Shown: in pieces, positions 15,245 to 23,133 of the stretch
Layout: every line of letters starts with the position of its first letter
How positions within the stretch are numbered: the first letter of the stretch is position 1
Assembly (NCBI GenBank): GCA_029008595.1
Contig: JAQXJH010000073.1
Location: forward strand, 1 to 35,845
Source of the DNA: Bacillota bacterium
GTDB lineage: Bacteria > Bacillota > Clostridia > Oscillospirales > Acutalibacteraceae
DNA length: 35,845 bases
Reading direction: 5' to 3'
Made by a program: the position numbers and the translations under genes
Notes under the pieces: generated by a model
What the model was told of the DNA's origin: nothing
The model's input: the letters and a program-made list of their open reading frames with translations, nothing else
The model's database searches: none

Positions 15245-16015
15245 TTATTTTTCCTGATTCCGCTGGTACAGCATCCGCAGGCCGTCCAGCAGAAGATTTT
15301 CGTCCAGCAAAACCTTTCGGGTGCAGTGCGGAACGGCGACGCGGGCCAGACCGCCGGTCGCGACGACCGTGCAGCCGATTCCCAGCTCGGCCTCAATGCG
15401 GGCGCACATTCCGTCGATCATGGAGGCAGCACCCAAAACAGAACCGGAGGCCATACAGTCGGTCGTGTTTTTGCCGATCACACGGCGCGGAGCTTCCAGG
15501 CTGATCTGTGGAAGCTGTGCGGTGCGGCCGCAGAGCGCTTCCAAAGAGATCCGCATGCCCGGCATGATGCATCCTCCCACCATGGTTCCCTGTGCATCCA
15601 GCACGGCAAACGTGGTGGCGGTGCCCATATCGATCACGATCGCGGGGCAGGGGTACCGATCCAGAGCGGCAACGCAGCCGGCAACAAAATCCGCGCCGAG
15701 CGAAGCGGGGTTGTCGATCCGGATGTTCAGCCCGGTTTTGATGCCGGGGCCGACCAGCAGAGGATTTGTTTTTGTGATTTTTATCACAGCGCGCCGGATA
15801 TAAGTTGTCAGCGGCGGAACGACGGAACTGATGATCGAACCTTCGATCTCCTGCGCGCAGACGCCGTTGATGTCCAGAATGTCCCGCAGCTCGATCGCGT
15901 ACTGATCCTCCATGCGGGAGGAATCGCTTGCCATGCGCGAAATAAATTTCAGACGGTCGCCGTCGTAGCAGCCGATCGTAATGTTGGTGTTGCCGATATC
16001 AAGCGCAAGGATCAT
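15245..16015 (-). CDS. coaX: Type III pantothenate kinase
   Basis: CoaX phosphorylates pantothenate, the first step of coenzyme A synthesis. The 256-residue ASKHA-fold enzyme begins ILALDIGNTNITIG (phosphate-1 motif). It contains NPASLGADFVAGCVAAL, corresponding to the family GADR-type motif but with Phe in place of Arg, and IVIDMGTATTFAVLD (phosphate-2). The segments GGCIMPGM and VVATGGLARV are also typical. GGAGG precedes the ATG. It is divergent from the PepV-like gene and upstream of an ECF vitamin transporter gene, giving an uptake-plus-activation pair. Confidence 0.94.
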   Translation of the reverse strand: MILALDIGNTNITIGCYDGDRLKFISRMASDSSRMEDQYAIELRDILDINGVCAQEIEGSIISSVVPPLTTYIRRAVIKITKTNPLLVGPGIKTGLNIRIDNPASLGADFVAGCVAALDRYPCPAIVIDMGTATTFAVLDAQGTMVGGCIMPGMRISLEALCGRTAQLPQISLEAPRRVIGKNTTDCMASGSVLGAASMIDGMCARIEAELGIGCTVVATGGLARVAVPHCTRKVLLDENLLLDGLRMLYQRNQEK

Positions 16016-16141
16016 GATGCAGACCTCCGGAATTGATGGTGCAGAAATGATAATTTGATTCGTCGTTATTTTATCATATCAGGAGAAAAAAAGCCATAGC
16101 CGTGAAAAAATATTTGCGGCATACATTTTTTACCTTTTGTT

Positions 16142-16170
16142 TTGCAAATATGCGCAGACTGTGATACAAT
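16142..16170 (+). promoter_or_regulatory. Promoter of the PepV-like dipeptidase unit
   Basis: TTGCAA (16142-16147), a 17-base spacer and TACAAT (16165-16170), 84 bases before the dipeptidase start. It is the only clear promoter for the plus-strand run that follows. Confidence 0.75.
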
Positions 16171-16253
16171 AAAAAAGTATCCTGTAAAGGTGTTCCGAGT
16201 TCCGGCAGAAGTCGGAATGTCATAATTACTTTGGAAGGAAAAGGGGAGTTTGC

Positions 16254-17621
16254 ATGTTTGGAGAACGTATCCTGAAGGATTGGGATCAGATTGAACAGGA
16301 TCTGGCTGCGTTGGTCTCGATCCCTTCTGTAAAGGGCGAAGAGCAGTCCGGCAGACCATTCGGCGAAGAAAGCGCGCGGGCGCTTGAATTTGTTCTGCGC
16401 CGCGCAGAAGAGATGGGTCTGAAAACCGAGAATACCGGCAATTATGCCGGTCATGCCTCCTGGGGCAGCGGCGAAGAATACGATGCGGTTCTGGCGCATG
16501 TGGATGTAGTACCGGCCGGAACAGGCTGGAAAACCGACCCCTTTACGCTGACGGAACAGGACGGCATGTGGTTCGGCCGCGGCGTTGCGGACGATAAGGG
16601 GCCGGCAATCGTGGCGCTGTATTGCCTCAAGGCGCTGAAGGATGCCGGAGTGACCGGAAAACGCGAAATGCGCGTGATCTTCGGCGCCGGTGAAGAGCAC
16701 GGAATGGACGACATGGATCAGTATTTTGCGGCGCATCCGCTGCCGCGCGCAGCATTTACCCCGGATTCGGAATATACCGTCTGCAACCGTGAAAAAGGGA
16801 TCCTGCAGTTTGAGTTTTCGTCGCCCAAAATCACCCGGTTTGCGGTCAGCGGCGGCGAAGCGGTGAATGCGGTGGTCGGAAAGGCTTCGGCATCGCTGCC
16901 CAATGACTATACGCTGGCGTCGCAGCTGCGCAAGCTGGCGCCGACTTCGCCGTGCGGCGTTTCCGTCATGGAAACATGCGGCGAGATCAACCTGATCGTT
17001 TCCGGAACGGCGGCACACGCCATGGAGCCGCAGAAGGGCAATAATGCGGCTGCCGCGCTGCTGCTGCTTTTAAAAGAGGCCATGGGTTCCACCGGGAGCG
17101 CCGTGTGCGATTTTGTTGCCGAAAAAATCGGGCGTGAACTGGACGGAGCTTCGCTCGGCGTCCGGTGTGAGGATGAACCGTCCGGCGGACTGACGCTGAA
17201 TATCGGTTACCTGAAAACCGACCGCGATGCGATCCGGGTCGGCTGCGATATTCGTTATCCGGTGACGAAAAACGGTGAAGAACTGATCGCCATCCTCCGC
17301 GCCGAAGCAGAAAAGGCCGGTGTTTCGTTCCGGGTTCTTCATCATGCCGAGCCGCTTTACCTTCCGCAGGAAAGCGGTTTGGTGCAGCTTTTGTGCGGCG
17401 CTTATGAGGACGTAACGGGAGAGAAGGCGTCGGTGTATGCCACCGGCGGCGGAACGTATGCGCGCGCGCTGCAGGGCCGCGGCGTTGCCTTCGGAGCGGA
17501 ATTCCCCGGAGGCAAAAGCGGCGGAATGCATACGGCCGGCGAGCATTGCGATCCCAAAGAGCTTCAGCGTCATGCGGTGATCTGTCTGGAAGCCATGTAC
17601 CGCATGATGACACAGGAATGA
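16254..17621 (+). CDS. pepV: M20 family metallo-dipeptidase (PepV/Sapep)
   Basis: A cytoplasmic Mn/Zn-dependent dipeptidase of the PepV/Sapep group, 455 residues. It begins with ILKDWDQIEQDLAALVSIPSV. Metal-binding motifs are AHVDVVPAGTGW (His82, Asp84), GRGVADDKGP (bridging Asp near 113) and FGAGEEHGMDDM (Glu147 and Glu148). The lid domain contains the VSGTAAHAMEPQKGNNAA segment, and ATGGGTYARAL plus GGMHTAGEH near the C-terminus complete the active site. The family releases amino acids from small peptides. RBS AAGGGGAG. Followed 25 bases later by the YjdF-like gene. Confidence 0.94.
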   Translation: MFGERILKDWDQIEQDLAALVSIPSVKGEEQSGRPFGEESARALEFVLRRAEEMGLKTENTGNYAGHASWGSGEEYDAVLAHVDVVPAGTGWKTDPFTLTEQDGMWFGRGVADDKGPAIVALYCLKALKDAGVTGKREMRVIFGAGEEHGMDDMDQYFAAHPLPRAAFTPDSEYTVCNREKGILQFEFSSPKITRFAVSGGEAVNAVVGKASASLPNDYTLASQLRKLAPTSPCGVSVMETCGEINLIVSGTAAHAMEPQKGNNAAAALLLLLKEAMGSTGSAVCDFVAEKIGRELDGASLGVRCEDEPSGGLTLNIGYLKTDRDAIRVGCDIRYPVTKNGEELIAILRAEAEKAGVSFRVLHHAEPLYLPQESGLVQLLCGAYEDVTGEKASVYATGGGTYARALQGRGVAFGAEFPGGKSGGMHTAGEHCDPKELQRHAVICLEAMYRMMTQE

Positions 17622-17646
17622 GCCGCAAAAGGAGGGGCATGAGCCA

Positions 17647-18444
17647 ATGAAGGAATCTGCCAAACTGCGCTGGAAAAAAGGAATTTTCTGGTTCGTATTC
17701 GCCTCGCTGATGCTGTCGATCGTGTATTCTTCTGTGATGCTCGCGGTGGCGCCGGACGATGCCGTCAATACGGAATTTCGGCAGAAGAGCGATTATGTCC
17801 TGATGCTGCTGCAGTGTGTGGCGGGCGGCATTATTATGTTTTTGCCGATGATGCTGGAACGGAAGCTGAAGTTTGAGATCCCGGATTCCATGGAGATCCT
17901 TTTCTTCATTTTCCTGTACGGCGCGATCTATCTGGGCGAAGTCCGCAGCTTTTATTACCGTTTTGCAAACTGGGATACGATCCTGCACACGTTCAGCGGC
18001 GGAATGCTCGGTGCGCTGGGCTTTTCGGTCGTTAACCTGCTCAACCGGAGCAAAAAGGTCAGGATCAATCTGTCACCGCTTTTTGTTTCGCTGTTTGCGT
18101 TTTGTTTTGCCGTGATGATCGGCGTTCTGTGGGAAATTTATGAATTCACCTTTGACGGGGTTCTGGGACTGAACATGCAGAAATTCCGTCTGGAAAGCGG
18201 AGAAATGCTGGTCGGGCGGGAAGCCCTCTCCGATACCATGGAAGACCTGATCGTTGATGCGCTCGGCGCGTTTGTCATGGCCGTCATCGGCTTTTTCGCC
18301 ATCAAGCACCACCGCGAAGCGGAGGAAGGTCAGCCGGTTCAGCCGGCCGGACAGCCCGGAACAGCCGAAACGGATCCGGAAGAGGAGCCTGCCGGAGAAA
18401 CGGAAGAAAAACGCGGCGCTTTGCCGGATCAGAGCAACGAATGA
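17647..18444 (+). CDS. YjdF-like (DUF2238) membrane protein
   Basis: A 265-residue integral membrane protein of unknown function. About six hydrophobic segments are visible, starting at 13-34. The conserved core reads ANWDTILHTFSGGMLGALGF, then MIGVLWEIYEF and LSDTMEDLIVDALGAFV, the His/Asp/Glu pattern of the YjdF/DUF2238 family. The C-terminal 45 residues are a hydrophilic Pro/Glu-rich cytoplasmic tail that looks unconserved. RBS AAAAGGAGGGG lies 9 bases before the ATG. It may be cotranscribed with the dipeptidase and degV. No substrate is known. Confidence 0.82.
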   Translation: MKESAKLRWKKGIFWFVFASLMLSIVYSSVMLAVAPDDAVNTEFRQKSDYVLMLLQCVAGGIIMFLPMMLERKLKFEIPDSMEILFFIFLYGAIYLGEVRSFYYRFANWDTILHTFSGGMLGALGFSVVNLLNRSKKVRINLSPLFVSLFAFCFAVMIGVLWEIYEFTFDGVLGLNMQKFRLESGEMLVGREALSDTMEDLIVDALGAFVMAVIGFFAIKHHREAEEGQPVQPAGQPGTAETDPEEEPAGETEEKRGALPDQSNE

Positions 18445-18460
18445 AAGGAATATTGAACGT

Positions 18461-19330
18461 ATGAGCTTTGCATTAATGACCGATTCCTGCTGTAATCTGA
18501 CGGATGAACTGATCGATGAGCTGGATGTCACCGTGCTTTCGATGACGGTGCGCAATGGAATGACGGAATATACCAGTTATATAAAAGGCGAAAAAACGGA
18601 CAACAAAAAGTTTTACACGATGCTGCGCAGCGGAGATGTGCTGGTGACGGCCGCCCTGAATGCGGAAGTCTGCCGCAATGCGTTTGAACAGGTGCTTTCC
18701 AATGGGGAGGATGTGCTGTATATCGCCTTTTCCTCGGCGCTGAGTGGTACCTGCAACGTTGCGCAGATGATGGCGGAAGAGCTGAAGGAAAAATATCCGC
18801 AGCGGCGGGTCGTTGTGCTGGATTCCCGGTGTGCATCGATGGGAGAGGGCCTGTTCGTTTATTATGCGGGTCTGCTGCGAAAAGAGGGCAAATCTCTCAA
18901 CGAGGTTGTCACATGGCTGCTGGAACACCGGGGAAACCTCTGCCATTGGTTCACCGTGGAGGATCTTCTGTTTCTCAAGCGCGGCGGCCGCATTTCAGCC
19001 GCAACGGCGATCGTCGGAACGGCGTTGGGCATCAAGCCGGTGCTGCATGTGGATGACGAAGGACGCCTGATCAATATGGAAAAGGCGCGCGGCCGTAAAA
19101 AGTCGCTGATCGCTCTGGTGGATCATATGGAACAGACGGTGACGGAACCGGAAAAACAGGTCGTTTTTATCGGACACGGGGACTGCGAAGAGGACGCAGC
19201 GTTTGTTGCGCAGGAGGTCCGGCGCCGTATGCCGGTGAAGGATATCGTGATCAATTATATCGATCCGGTCATCGGCGCACATTCCGGGCCGGGTACGGTG
19301 GCGCTCTTTTTCCTTGGAACACACCGCTGA
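18461..19330 (+). CDS. DegV family fatty-acid-binding protein
   Basis: A 289-residue DegV protein. Members bind a fatty acid and, in Gram-positives, present it to fatty acid kinase (FakB role). The start MSFALMTDSCCNLTDELID holds the family TDSxxDL-type motif. AFSSALSGTCNVAQMM matches the lipid-carboxylate-binding SSxLSGT motif. WFTVEDLLFLKRGGRIS and GHSGPGT-like AHSGPGTVALFF are also diagnostic. ATG 18461 has AAAGGAA upstream. Whether it works as FakB is not shown; no fakA lies here. It fits with the lipid genes (glycosyltransferase, PlsY) 2-3 kb downstream. Confidence 0.93.
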   Translation: MSFALMTDSCCNLTDELIDELDVTVLSMTVRNGMTEYTSYIKGEKTDNKKFYTMLRSGDVLVTAALNAEVCRNAFEQVLSNGEDVLYIAFSSALSGTCNVAQMMAEELKEKYPQRRVVVLDSRCASMGEGLFVYYAGLLRKEGKSLNEVVTWLLEHRGNLCHWFTVEDLLFLKRGGRISAATAIVGTALGIKPVLHVDDEGRLINMEKARGRKKSLIALVDHMEQTVTEPEKQVVFIGHGDCEEDAAFVAQEVRRRMPVKDIVINYIDPVIGAHSGPGTVALFFLGTHR

Positions 19331-19371
19331 AACCAAATTTTCCTGAATCACGAAAGGCGTGACGCAAAACA

Positions 19372-20166
19372 ATGGCAAGGTTTTTTCCGCTTTTCAGCGG
19401 AAGCAGCGGGAATTCCATGTATTTCGGCAGCGGAGACGGCGGGATCCTGATCGATATCGGAATGAGCGCCAAAAAGACGGCAGCCGCGCTGCAAAGCGCC
19501 GGGATCGCGCCGGAAAGCCTGGGCGGAATTTTTATTACACACGAGCATATTGATCATGTGAGCGGGCTGCGGGTATTTCTGAAAAGATATCCGATTCCCG
19601 TTTATGCGTCGGCAGGAACGTGTAGCGCCTTGCGGGAGCAGGGGCTGCTGCCCGAGAGTGCAGAGCTGAACGTTCTCGGCGCCGCCGGAACACAGGCCGC
19701 CGGAATCCAGGTCCGCCCGTTTCATACCTCGCACGATTGTCGCGAAGGCTACGGATATGTGATGAGCATGCCGGACGGAAGAACGGCGGCGCTTTCCACG
19801 GATCTCGGCTATCTGAGCGAAGAGGTGCTCGATGCGGTCTCCGGATGCGATCTGGTGGTCATGGAATCCAATCACGATGTGCGGATGCTGCAGAACGGCA
19901 GCTATCCTTACCCGCTGAAACGGCGGATCCTTTCGGATATCGGCCATCTTTCCAATGAAAGCTGTGCGGGCATTCTGCCGGAGCTGATCCGAACGGGGTC
20001 AACGCGCTTTGTCCTGGCGCATTTAAGCCGCGAAAACAATCTGCCGGAGCTTGCTCTGGCAACCTCGCGGGCGGAACTTCAGCTGCACGGAATGCGGGAA
20101 AATCTTGATTATTCGCTTGCCGTGGCACCGCGCGAAAACCATTCGGGTCATATTTCAATTTTTTAA
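19372..20166 (+). CDS. YycJ/WalJ-like metallo-beta-lactamase-fold hydrolase
   Basis: A 264-residue cytoplasmic MBL-fold enzyme of the YycJ/WalJ group, related to exonuclease-type nucleases. It begins ARFFPLFSGSSGNSMYFGS, continues ILIDIGMSAKK, and carries the metal motif THEHIDHVSGL (56-66). Further ligands are in FHTSHDC, LSTDLGYLSEEV and ESNHD. It ends in LAVAPRENHSG. WalJ is usually found with rlmH, as here (15 bases apart), but the walKR genes are not present in this window. GAAAGGCGTGA is a weak RBS. Confidence 0.9.
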   Translation: MARFFPLFSGSSGNSMYFGSGDGGILIDIGMSAKKTAAALQSAGIAPESLGGIFITHEHIDHVSGLRVFLKRYPIPVYASAGTCSALREQGLLPESAELNVLGAAGTQAAGIQVRPFHTSHDCREGYGYVMSMPDGRTAALSTDLGYLSEEVLDAVSGCDLVVMESNHDVRMLQNGSYPYPLKRRILSDIGHLSNESCAGILPELIRTGSTRFVLAHLSRENNLPELALATSRAELQLHGMRENLDYSLAVAPRENHSGHISIF

Positions 20167-20180
20167 GGAGTCGGTGTGTA

Positions 20181-20663
20181 TTGCTGTCCGTTCGGATCAT
20201 CTGTGTCGGCAGACTGAAGGAAACCTATTGGCGGGACGCATGTGCCGAATATGCCAAAAGGCTTTCTGCTTTCTGCCGTTTTGAGATTGATGAGGTGGAG
20301 GAATCCCGTGTACCGGAAAATGCTTCAAGGGCGCAGATCGATGCAGCCCTGCAGGCGGAAGGCAGGCGTCTGCTGGACCGCGTTCCGGCCGGCTGCCGGA
20401 CGATCGCATTATGCATCGAAGGGCGGGAGCTTTCCTCCGAGGCGCTGGCAGCCGATATGGATTCCGCAATGGTAAGCGGCGTGAGCAGCATGGCTTTTCT
20501 GATCGGCGGGTCCTGGGGACTTTCCGGAGAGGTCAAGCAGCAGTGCAGCCGGCGGGTTTCCATGTCGCCGATGACCTTTCCGCACCAGTTGGCCCGTGTC
20601 ATGCTCTGCGAGCAGATCTACCGGGCTTTTCAGATCAACATGGGAGGAAAGTATCACAAATAG
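20181..20663 (+). CDS. rlmH: 23S rRNA pseudouridine-1915 N3-methyltransferase
   Basis: RlmH is a SPOUT methyltransferase that methylates pseudouridine 1915 of helix 69. The 160-residue protein has the family start VRIICVGRLKETYWRDACAEYAKRL. Its knot region shows LCIEGRELSSEALA, FLIGGSWGLS and MSPMTFPHQLARVMLCEQIYRAFQI, which binds S-adenosylmethionine. The start codon is TTG 20181, supported by AAGGAG about 9 bases upstream. It is coupled with the YycJ-like gene, the standard Firmicutes arrangement. Confidence 0.96.
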   Translation: MLSVRIICVGRLKETYWRDACAEYAKRLSAFCRFEIDEVEESRVPENASRAQIDAALQAEGRRLLDRVPAGCRTIALCIEGRELSSEALAADMDSAMVSGVSSMAFLIGGSWGLSGEVKQQCSRRVSMSPMTFPHQLARVMLCEQIYRAFQINMGGKYHK

Positions 20664-20762
20664 GCAGCGGTTTTTCCTGAAAAAGCATGCCGCGCTGCTG
20701 CTGAATCGGGGAGCTTCTGTGGCGAACACCTGTTTTCTGTGGATAAGAAAGGCGGGAATCGT

Positions 20763-21878
20763 TTGAAAGTATTGATTTTGTCAAGCGCAACGGGCGGAGG
20801 GCACAACGCGGCCGCCGCCGCTGTTCTCGAAGAACTGCAGCGCCGTGGAATCGAATGCTCCATGGAAGAGGGGCTTCGTTTTGCAAGTGAAAAAATTTCC
20901 CGAAGGGTCTGTGCGACCTATATGGGCGTCGCAACGCATGCGCCTCAGCTTTTTTACAGGCTTTACCGGGTCGGCGGGGCGATCAGCAATCCCCGGCTGA
21001 AATCTCCGGTCTATTTTGCCAACCGGTTGTATCGACAGAAGCTGTATGATTATATTACGGAAAACGGATTCGATGCGGTGGTGACCACGCACCTGTTTTC
21101 TGCCGAAGCGCTGACAAGCCTTCGGCGGCACAAAAAAGCACCGTTTTATTCCGTGTTCGTTGCAACGGATTACACATGCATTCCCTTTGCGGAGGAAACG
21201 GAATGCGATGCATTGGTCATTCCGCATGAAGATTTGCGGGAGGAATTTCTGAGACGCGGCGTTCCGGAGAAAAATATGTACAGCTTCGGCATTCCGGTCG
21301 GGGCGGCTTTCCGCGGGCATCAGCAGACAAAAGAAGAAGCCCGCCGCGCTCTGGGGCTGGACGAAGCGCTGCCGCTGTACCTGATCATGTCCGGCAGCAT
21401 GGGCTTTGGCCATGTCGGGGATCTGACCGATCAGATGCTGCAGCGAATCGGAAACCGCGGTCAGATCGTGATTCTGTGCGGAAAAAATGAGTCGCTGCTG
21501 CAGGAGCTGAAGCAGCGGTTTGCGCAGAATGCAAACGTTCGGCCGCTGCCGTTCACAAAACAGGTCGCGCAGTATATGGATGCTGCCGACGTTCTCTTTA
21601 CCAAGCCGGGAGGACTGACCACGTCGGAGGCGGCGGCCAAAAATATTCCGATGATCCATACTGCGCCGATCCCGGGCTGTGAAACAAAAAATGCGGAGTT
21701 TTTTTCCTCGCGGGGCATGTCTGTGATCGGGACGAGCGCGGAACAGGAGGCTGCGCTGGCTGCGGAACTGGTGGAGGATGCGGAAAAGCGCGGGGCGATG
21801 CTGCGCGCGCAGAGAGAGCATTTCCATTCCGATGCAGCGCAGCGCATCTGCGATCTGCTGGAGAAGCATGTCAGATAA
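20763..21878 (+). CDS. MGDG synthase/UgtP-like diacylglycerol glycosyltransferase
   Basis: A GT28/MurG-like family enzyme that transfers a sugar to diacylglycerol for glycolipid or lipoteichoic-acid anchors (UgtP/MGD1 type). The 371-residue product starts KVLILSSATGGGHNAAAAAV, the N-terminal acceptor-side loop, and contains the UDP-sugar-binding region TKPGGLTTSEAAAKNIPMI. DAVVTTHLFSAEAL and VPEKNMYSFGIPV fit the family. Start TTG 20763 is preceded by AAAGGCGGGA; GTG 20739 would add eight residues but lacks an RBS. The neighbour is a PlsY-like acyltransferase, consistent with a membrane-lipid role. Sugar donor unknown. Confidence 0.88.
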   Translation: MKVLILSSATGGGHNAAAAAVLEELQRRGIECSMEEGLRFASEKISRRVCATYMGVATHAPQLFYRLYRVGGAISNPRLKSPVYFANRLYRQKLYDYITENGFDAVVTTHLFSAEALTSLRRHKKAPFYSVFVATDYTCIPFAEETECDALVIPHEDLREEFLRRGVPEKNMYSFGIPVGAAFRGHQQTKEEARRALGLDEALPLYLIMSGSMGFGHVGDLTDQMLQRIGNRGQIVILCGKNESLLQELKQRFAQNANVRPLPFTKQVAQYMDAADVLFTKPGGLTTSEAAAKNIPMIHTAPIPGCETKNAEFFSSRGMSVIGTSAEQEAALAAELVEDAEKRGAMLRAQREHFHSDAAQRICDLLEKHVR

Positions 21879-21915
21879 AGAACAATAGAATCGATCAAAA
21901 AGGTGGGAAGCAAAA

Positions 21916-22566
21916 ATGAAGTGGGGATATCTTTTCTTTATTGCAGCCGGCTTTTTCTGCGGTGGGATTCTGTTCAGCTGGCTGATCCCGAAGCTGCTGA
22001 AAGGGATCGATATCATCAGGCTCAGTGACGATCACAACCCCGGCACGGCGAATGCGATGAAATACGGGGGAGTGGCGGTCGGGCTGCTCTGCCTGGCGTT
22101 TGATCTGGCCAAAGCGTATCTGCCGGTTCATTTTGCCCTGCAGCGTCTGGATCAGGGCGATGCGCTGTTTGCCTTGGTGATCGCCGCGCCCGTACTGGGG
22201 CACGCTTTTTCCCCGATGACAAAATTCCGCGGAGGCAAAGCCATCGCTGCGCTGTTCGGTGTCTGCATTGCGCTTCTGCCGCTGGTTCCTTCCGGCTGGA
22301 TCCTGGCGGTTCTGTATATTTTCTTTTCCACGGTCTGTGTCATCAAAACAAATGCCTATTGTTCTGCGGTCACGATGGCTCTTTTCATTCTGGATATGGC
22401 AATTTTTCACCCGCTTACGCCGGTATCGGTCGGGATCATGATGAGCGCTGCGGTGGTGCTGCTGAAGCATGTTCCGTCTCTGCGTCGGGAATCCTGTTCC
22501 GTACATCCTCCGCTTTTGCTGGAACGCGGAAAGGAACTGCTTGAGATGAAAAAGCAGGCCAAATGA
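21916..22566 (+). CDS. PlsY-like glycerol-3-phosphate acyltransferase (divergent)
   Basis: A 216-residue, five-span membrane protein of the PlsY family, which transfers acyl groups from acyl phosphate to glycerol-3-phosphate. The second signature is clear: GHAFSPMTKFRGGKAIA (95-111). The first signature is altered: DDHNPGTANAMKYGG (38-52) where classical PlsY has SGNIGATN. The C-terminal 35 residues are hydrophilic. It may be the cell's PlsY or a paralogue with another acceptor. RBS AAAAAGGTGGG. It follows the glycolipid glycosyltransferase by 37 bases. Confidence 0.8.
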   Translation: MKWGYLFFIAAGFFCGGILFSWLIPKLLKGIDIIRLSDDHNPGTANAMKYGGVAVGLLCLAFDLAKAYLPVHFALQRLDQGDALFALVIAAPVLGHAFSPMTKFRGGKAIAALFGVCIALLPLVPSGWILAVLYIFFSTVCVIKTNAYCSAVTMALFILDMAIFHPLTPVSVGIMMSAAVVLLKHVPSLRRESCSVHPPLLLERGKELLEMKKQAK

Positions 22567-22588
22567 ATGACTGTACAAAAACCCTGGC

Positions 22589-22619
22589 CGCCGCACGCCT
22601 GCTTTGGGGTGCGGCGTTT
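22589..22619 (+). terminator. Hairpin after the PlsY-like gene
   Basis: CGCCGCAC (22589-22596) pairs with GTGCGGCG (22609-22616), an 8-bp stem, followed only by TTTC. It is probably the end of the lipid gene run, but the T tract is poor. Confidence 0.45.
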
Positions 22620-22704
22620 CCGGATCGTGTAAGATTTTTGAGAACCGATGAACGGGGGAGCCTGAACCGCAAAATTGATTATCGTGACTTTTTCCGAAAA
22701 AGCG

Positions 22705-22733
22705 TTGACAATTTGCACGATGCGTGCTATAAT
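22705..22733 (+). promoter_or_regulatory. Perfect consensus promoter of the tRNA-Ser genes
   Basis: TTGACA (22705-22710), exactly 17 bases, TATAAT (22728-22733). The predicted start near 22740 leaves only about 13 bases before the first tRNA. This is the strongest promoter in the window. Confidence 0.93.
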
Positions 22734-22752
22734 TACTACCATCGCGTTGTTC

Positions 22753-22839
22753 GGAGGGGTGTCCGAGTGGTTTAAGGAGCTGGTCTTGAAAACCAGTGAC
22801 TCGCAAGAGCCAAGGGTTCGAATCCCTTCCCCTCCGCCA
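22753..22839 (+). tRNA. tRNA-Ser (TGA anticodon)
   Basis: Acceptor arms GGAGGGG (22753-22759) and CCCCTCC (22829-22835), discriminator G, encoded CCA (22837-22839). The anticodon stem CTGGT/ACCAG holds the loop CTTGAAA with anticodon TGA. The T arm contains GGTTCGAATCCC. The extra arm is long (TGACTCGCAAGAGCC), as expected for a class II serine tRNA. Confidence 0.96.
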
Positions 22840-22883
22840 TATAGGCAGAGGGCGAATGAGCGATCAATTGAATGTTCACCAAT

Positions 22884-22973
22884 GGAGAAGTACTCAAGTG
22901 GTGAAGAGGCTCCCCTGCTAAGGGAGTAGGGCGGGTAACCGTCGCAAGGGTTCAAATCCCTTCTTCTCCGCCA
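22884..22973 (+). tRNA. tRNA-Ser (GCT anticodon)
   Basis: Acceptor arms GGAGAAG (22884-22890) and CTTCTCC (22963-22969), discriminator G, encoded CCA (22971-22973). The anticodon stem CTCCC/GGGAG encloses CTGCTAA with anticodon GCT. A long variable arm (TAGGGCGGGTAACCGTC) and T loop GGTTCAAATCCC are present. It follows the first tRNA by 44 bases on the same transcript. Confidence 0.96.
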
Positions 22974-22977
22974 GAAA

Positions 22978-23026
22978 TGGACACTGATTTGGATACGGCG
23001 GTATCTCAATCTGGTGTCCGTTTTTT
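22978..23026 (+). terminator. Terminator of the tRNA operon
   Basis: GGACAC/GTGTCC forms the base of a longer interrupted stem (GATT/AATC and GATAC/GTATC further up), followed by TTTTTT (23021-23026). It starts 5 bases after the second tRNA CCA. Confidence 0.87.
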
Positions 23027-23133
23027 ATTCCGCTGACGGTCAGACCGGGTAAAAAGCAGTTATGGCGGTTCATCCGGCCGGTGCGGGAAATTCAGCGCTC
23101 AATAATATCAGATAAAATCGGGAGGGATCCACG

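Noticed and set aside
16066-16101. Promoter of coaX on the minus strand
   Set aside because: TATGAT with an upstream TG and an overlapping TAAAAT are visible, but neither has a recognisable -35 at the right distance; too weak to list.
22753-22973. tRNA genes as a phage or island attachment site
   Set aside because: No integrase gene, no duplicated tRNA 3' end further along, and ftsH follows directly; nothing points to insertion here.
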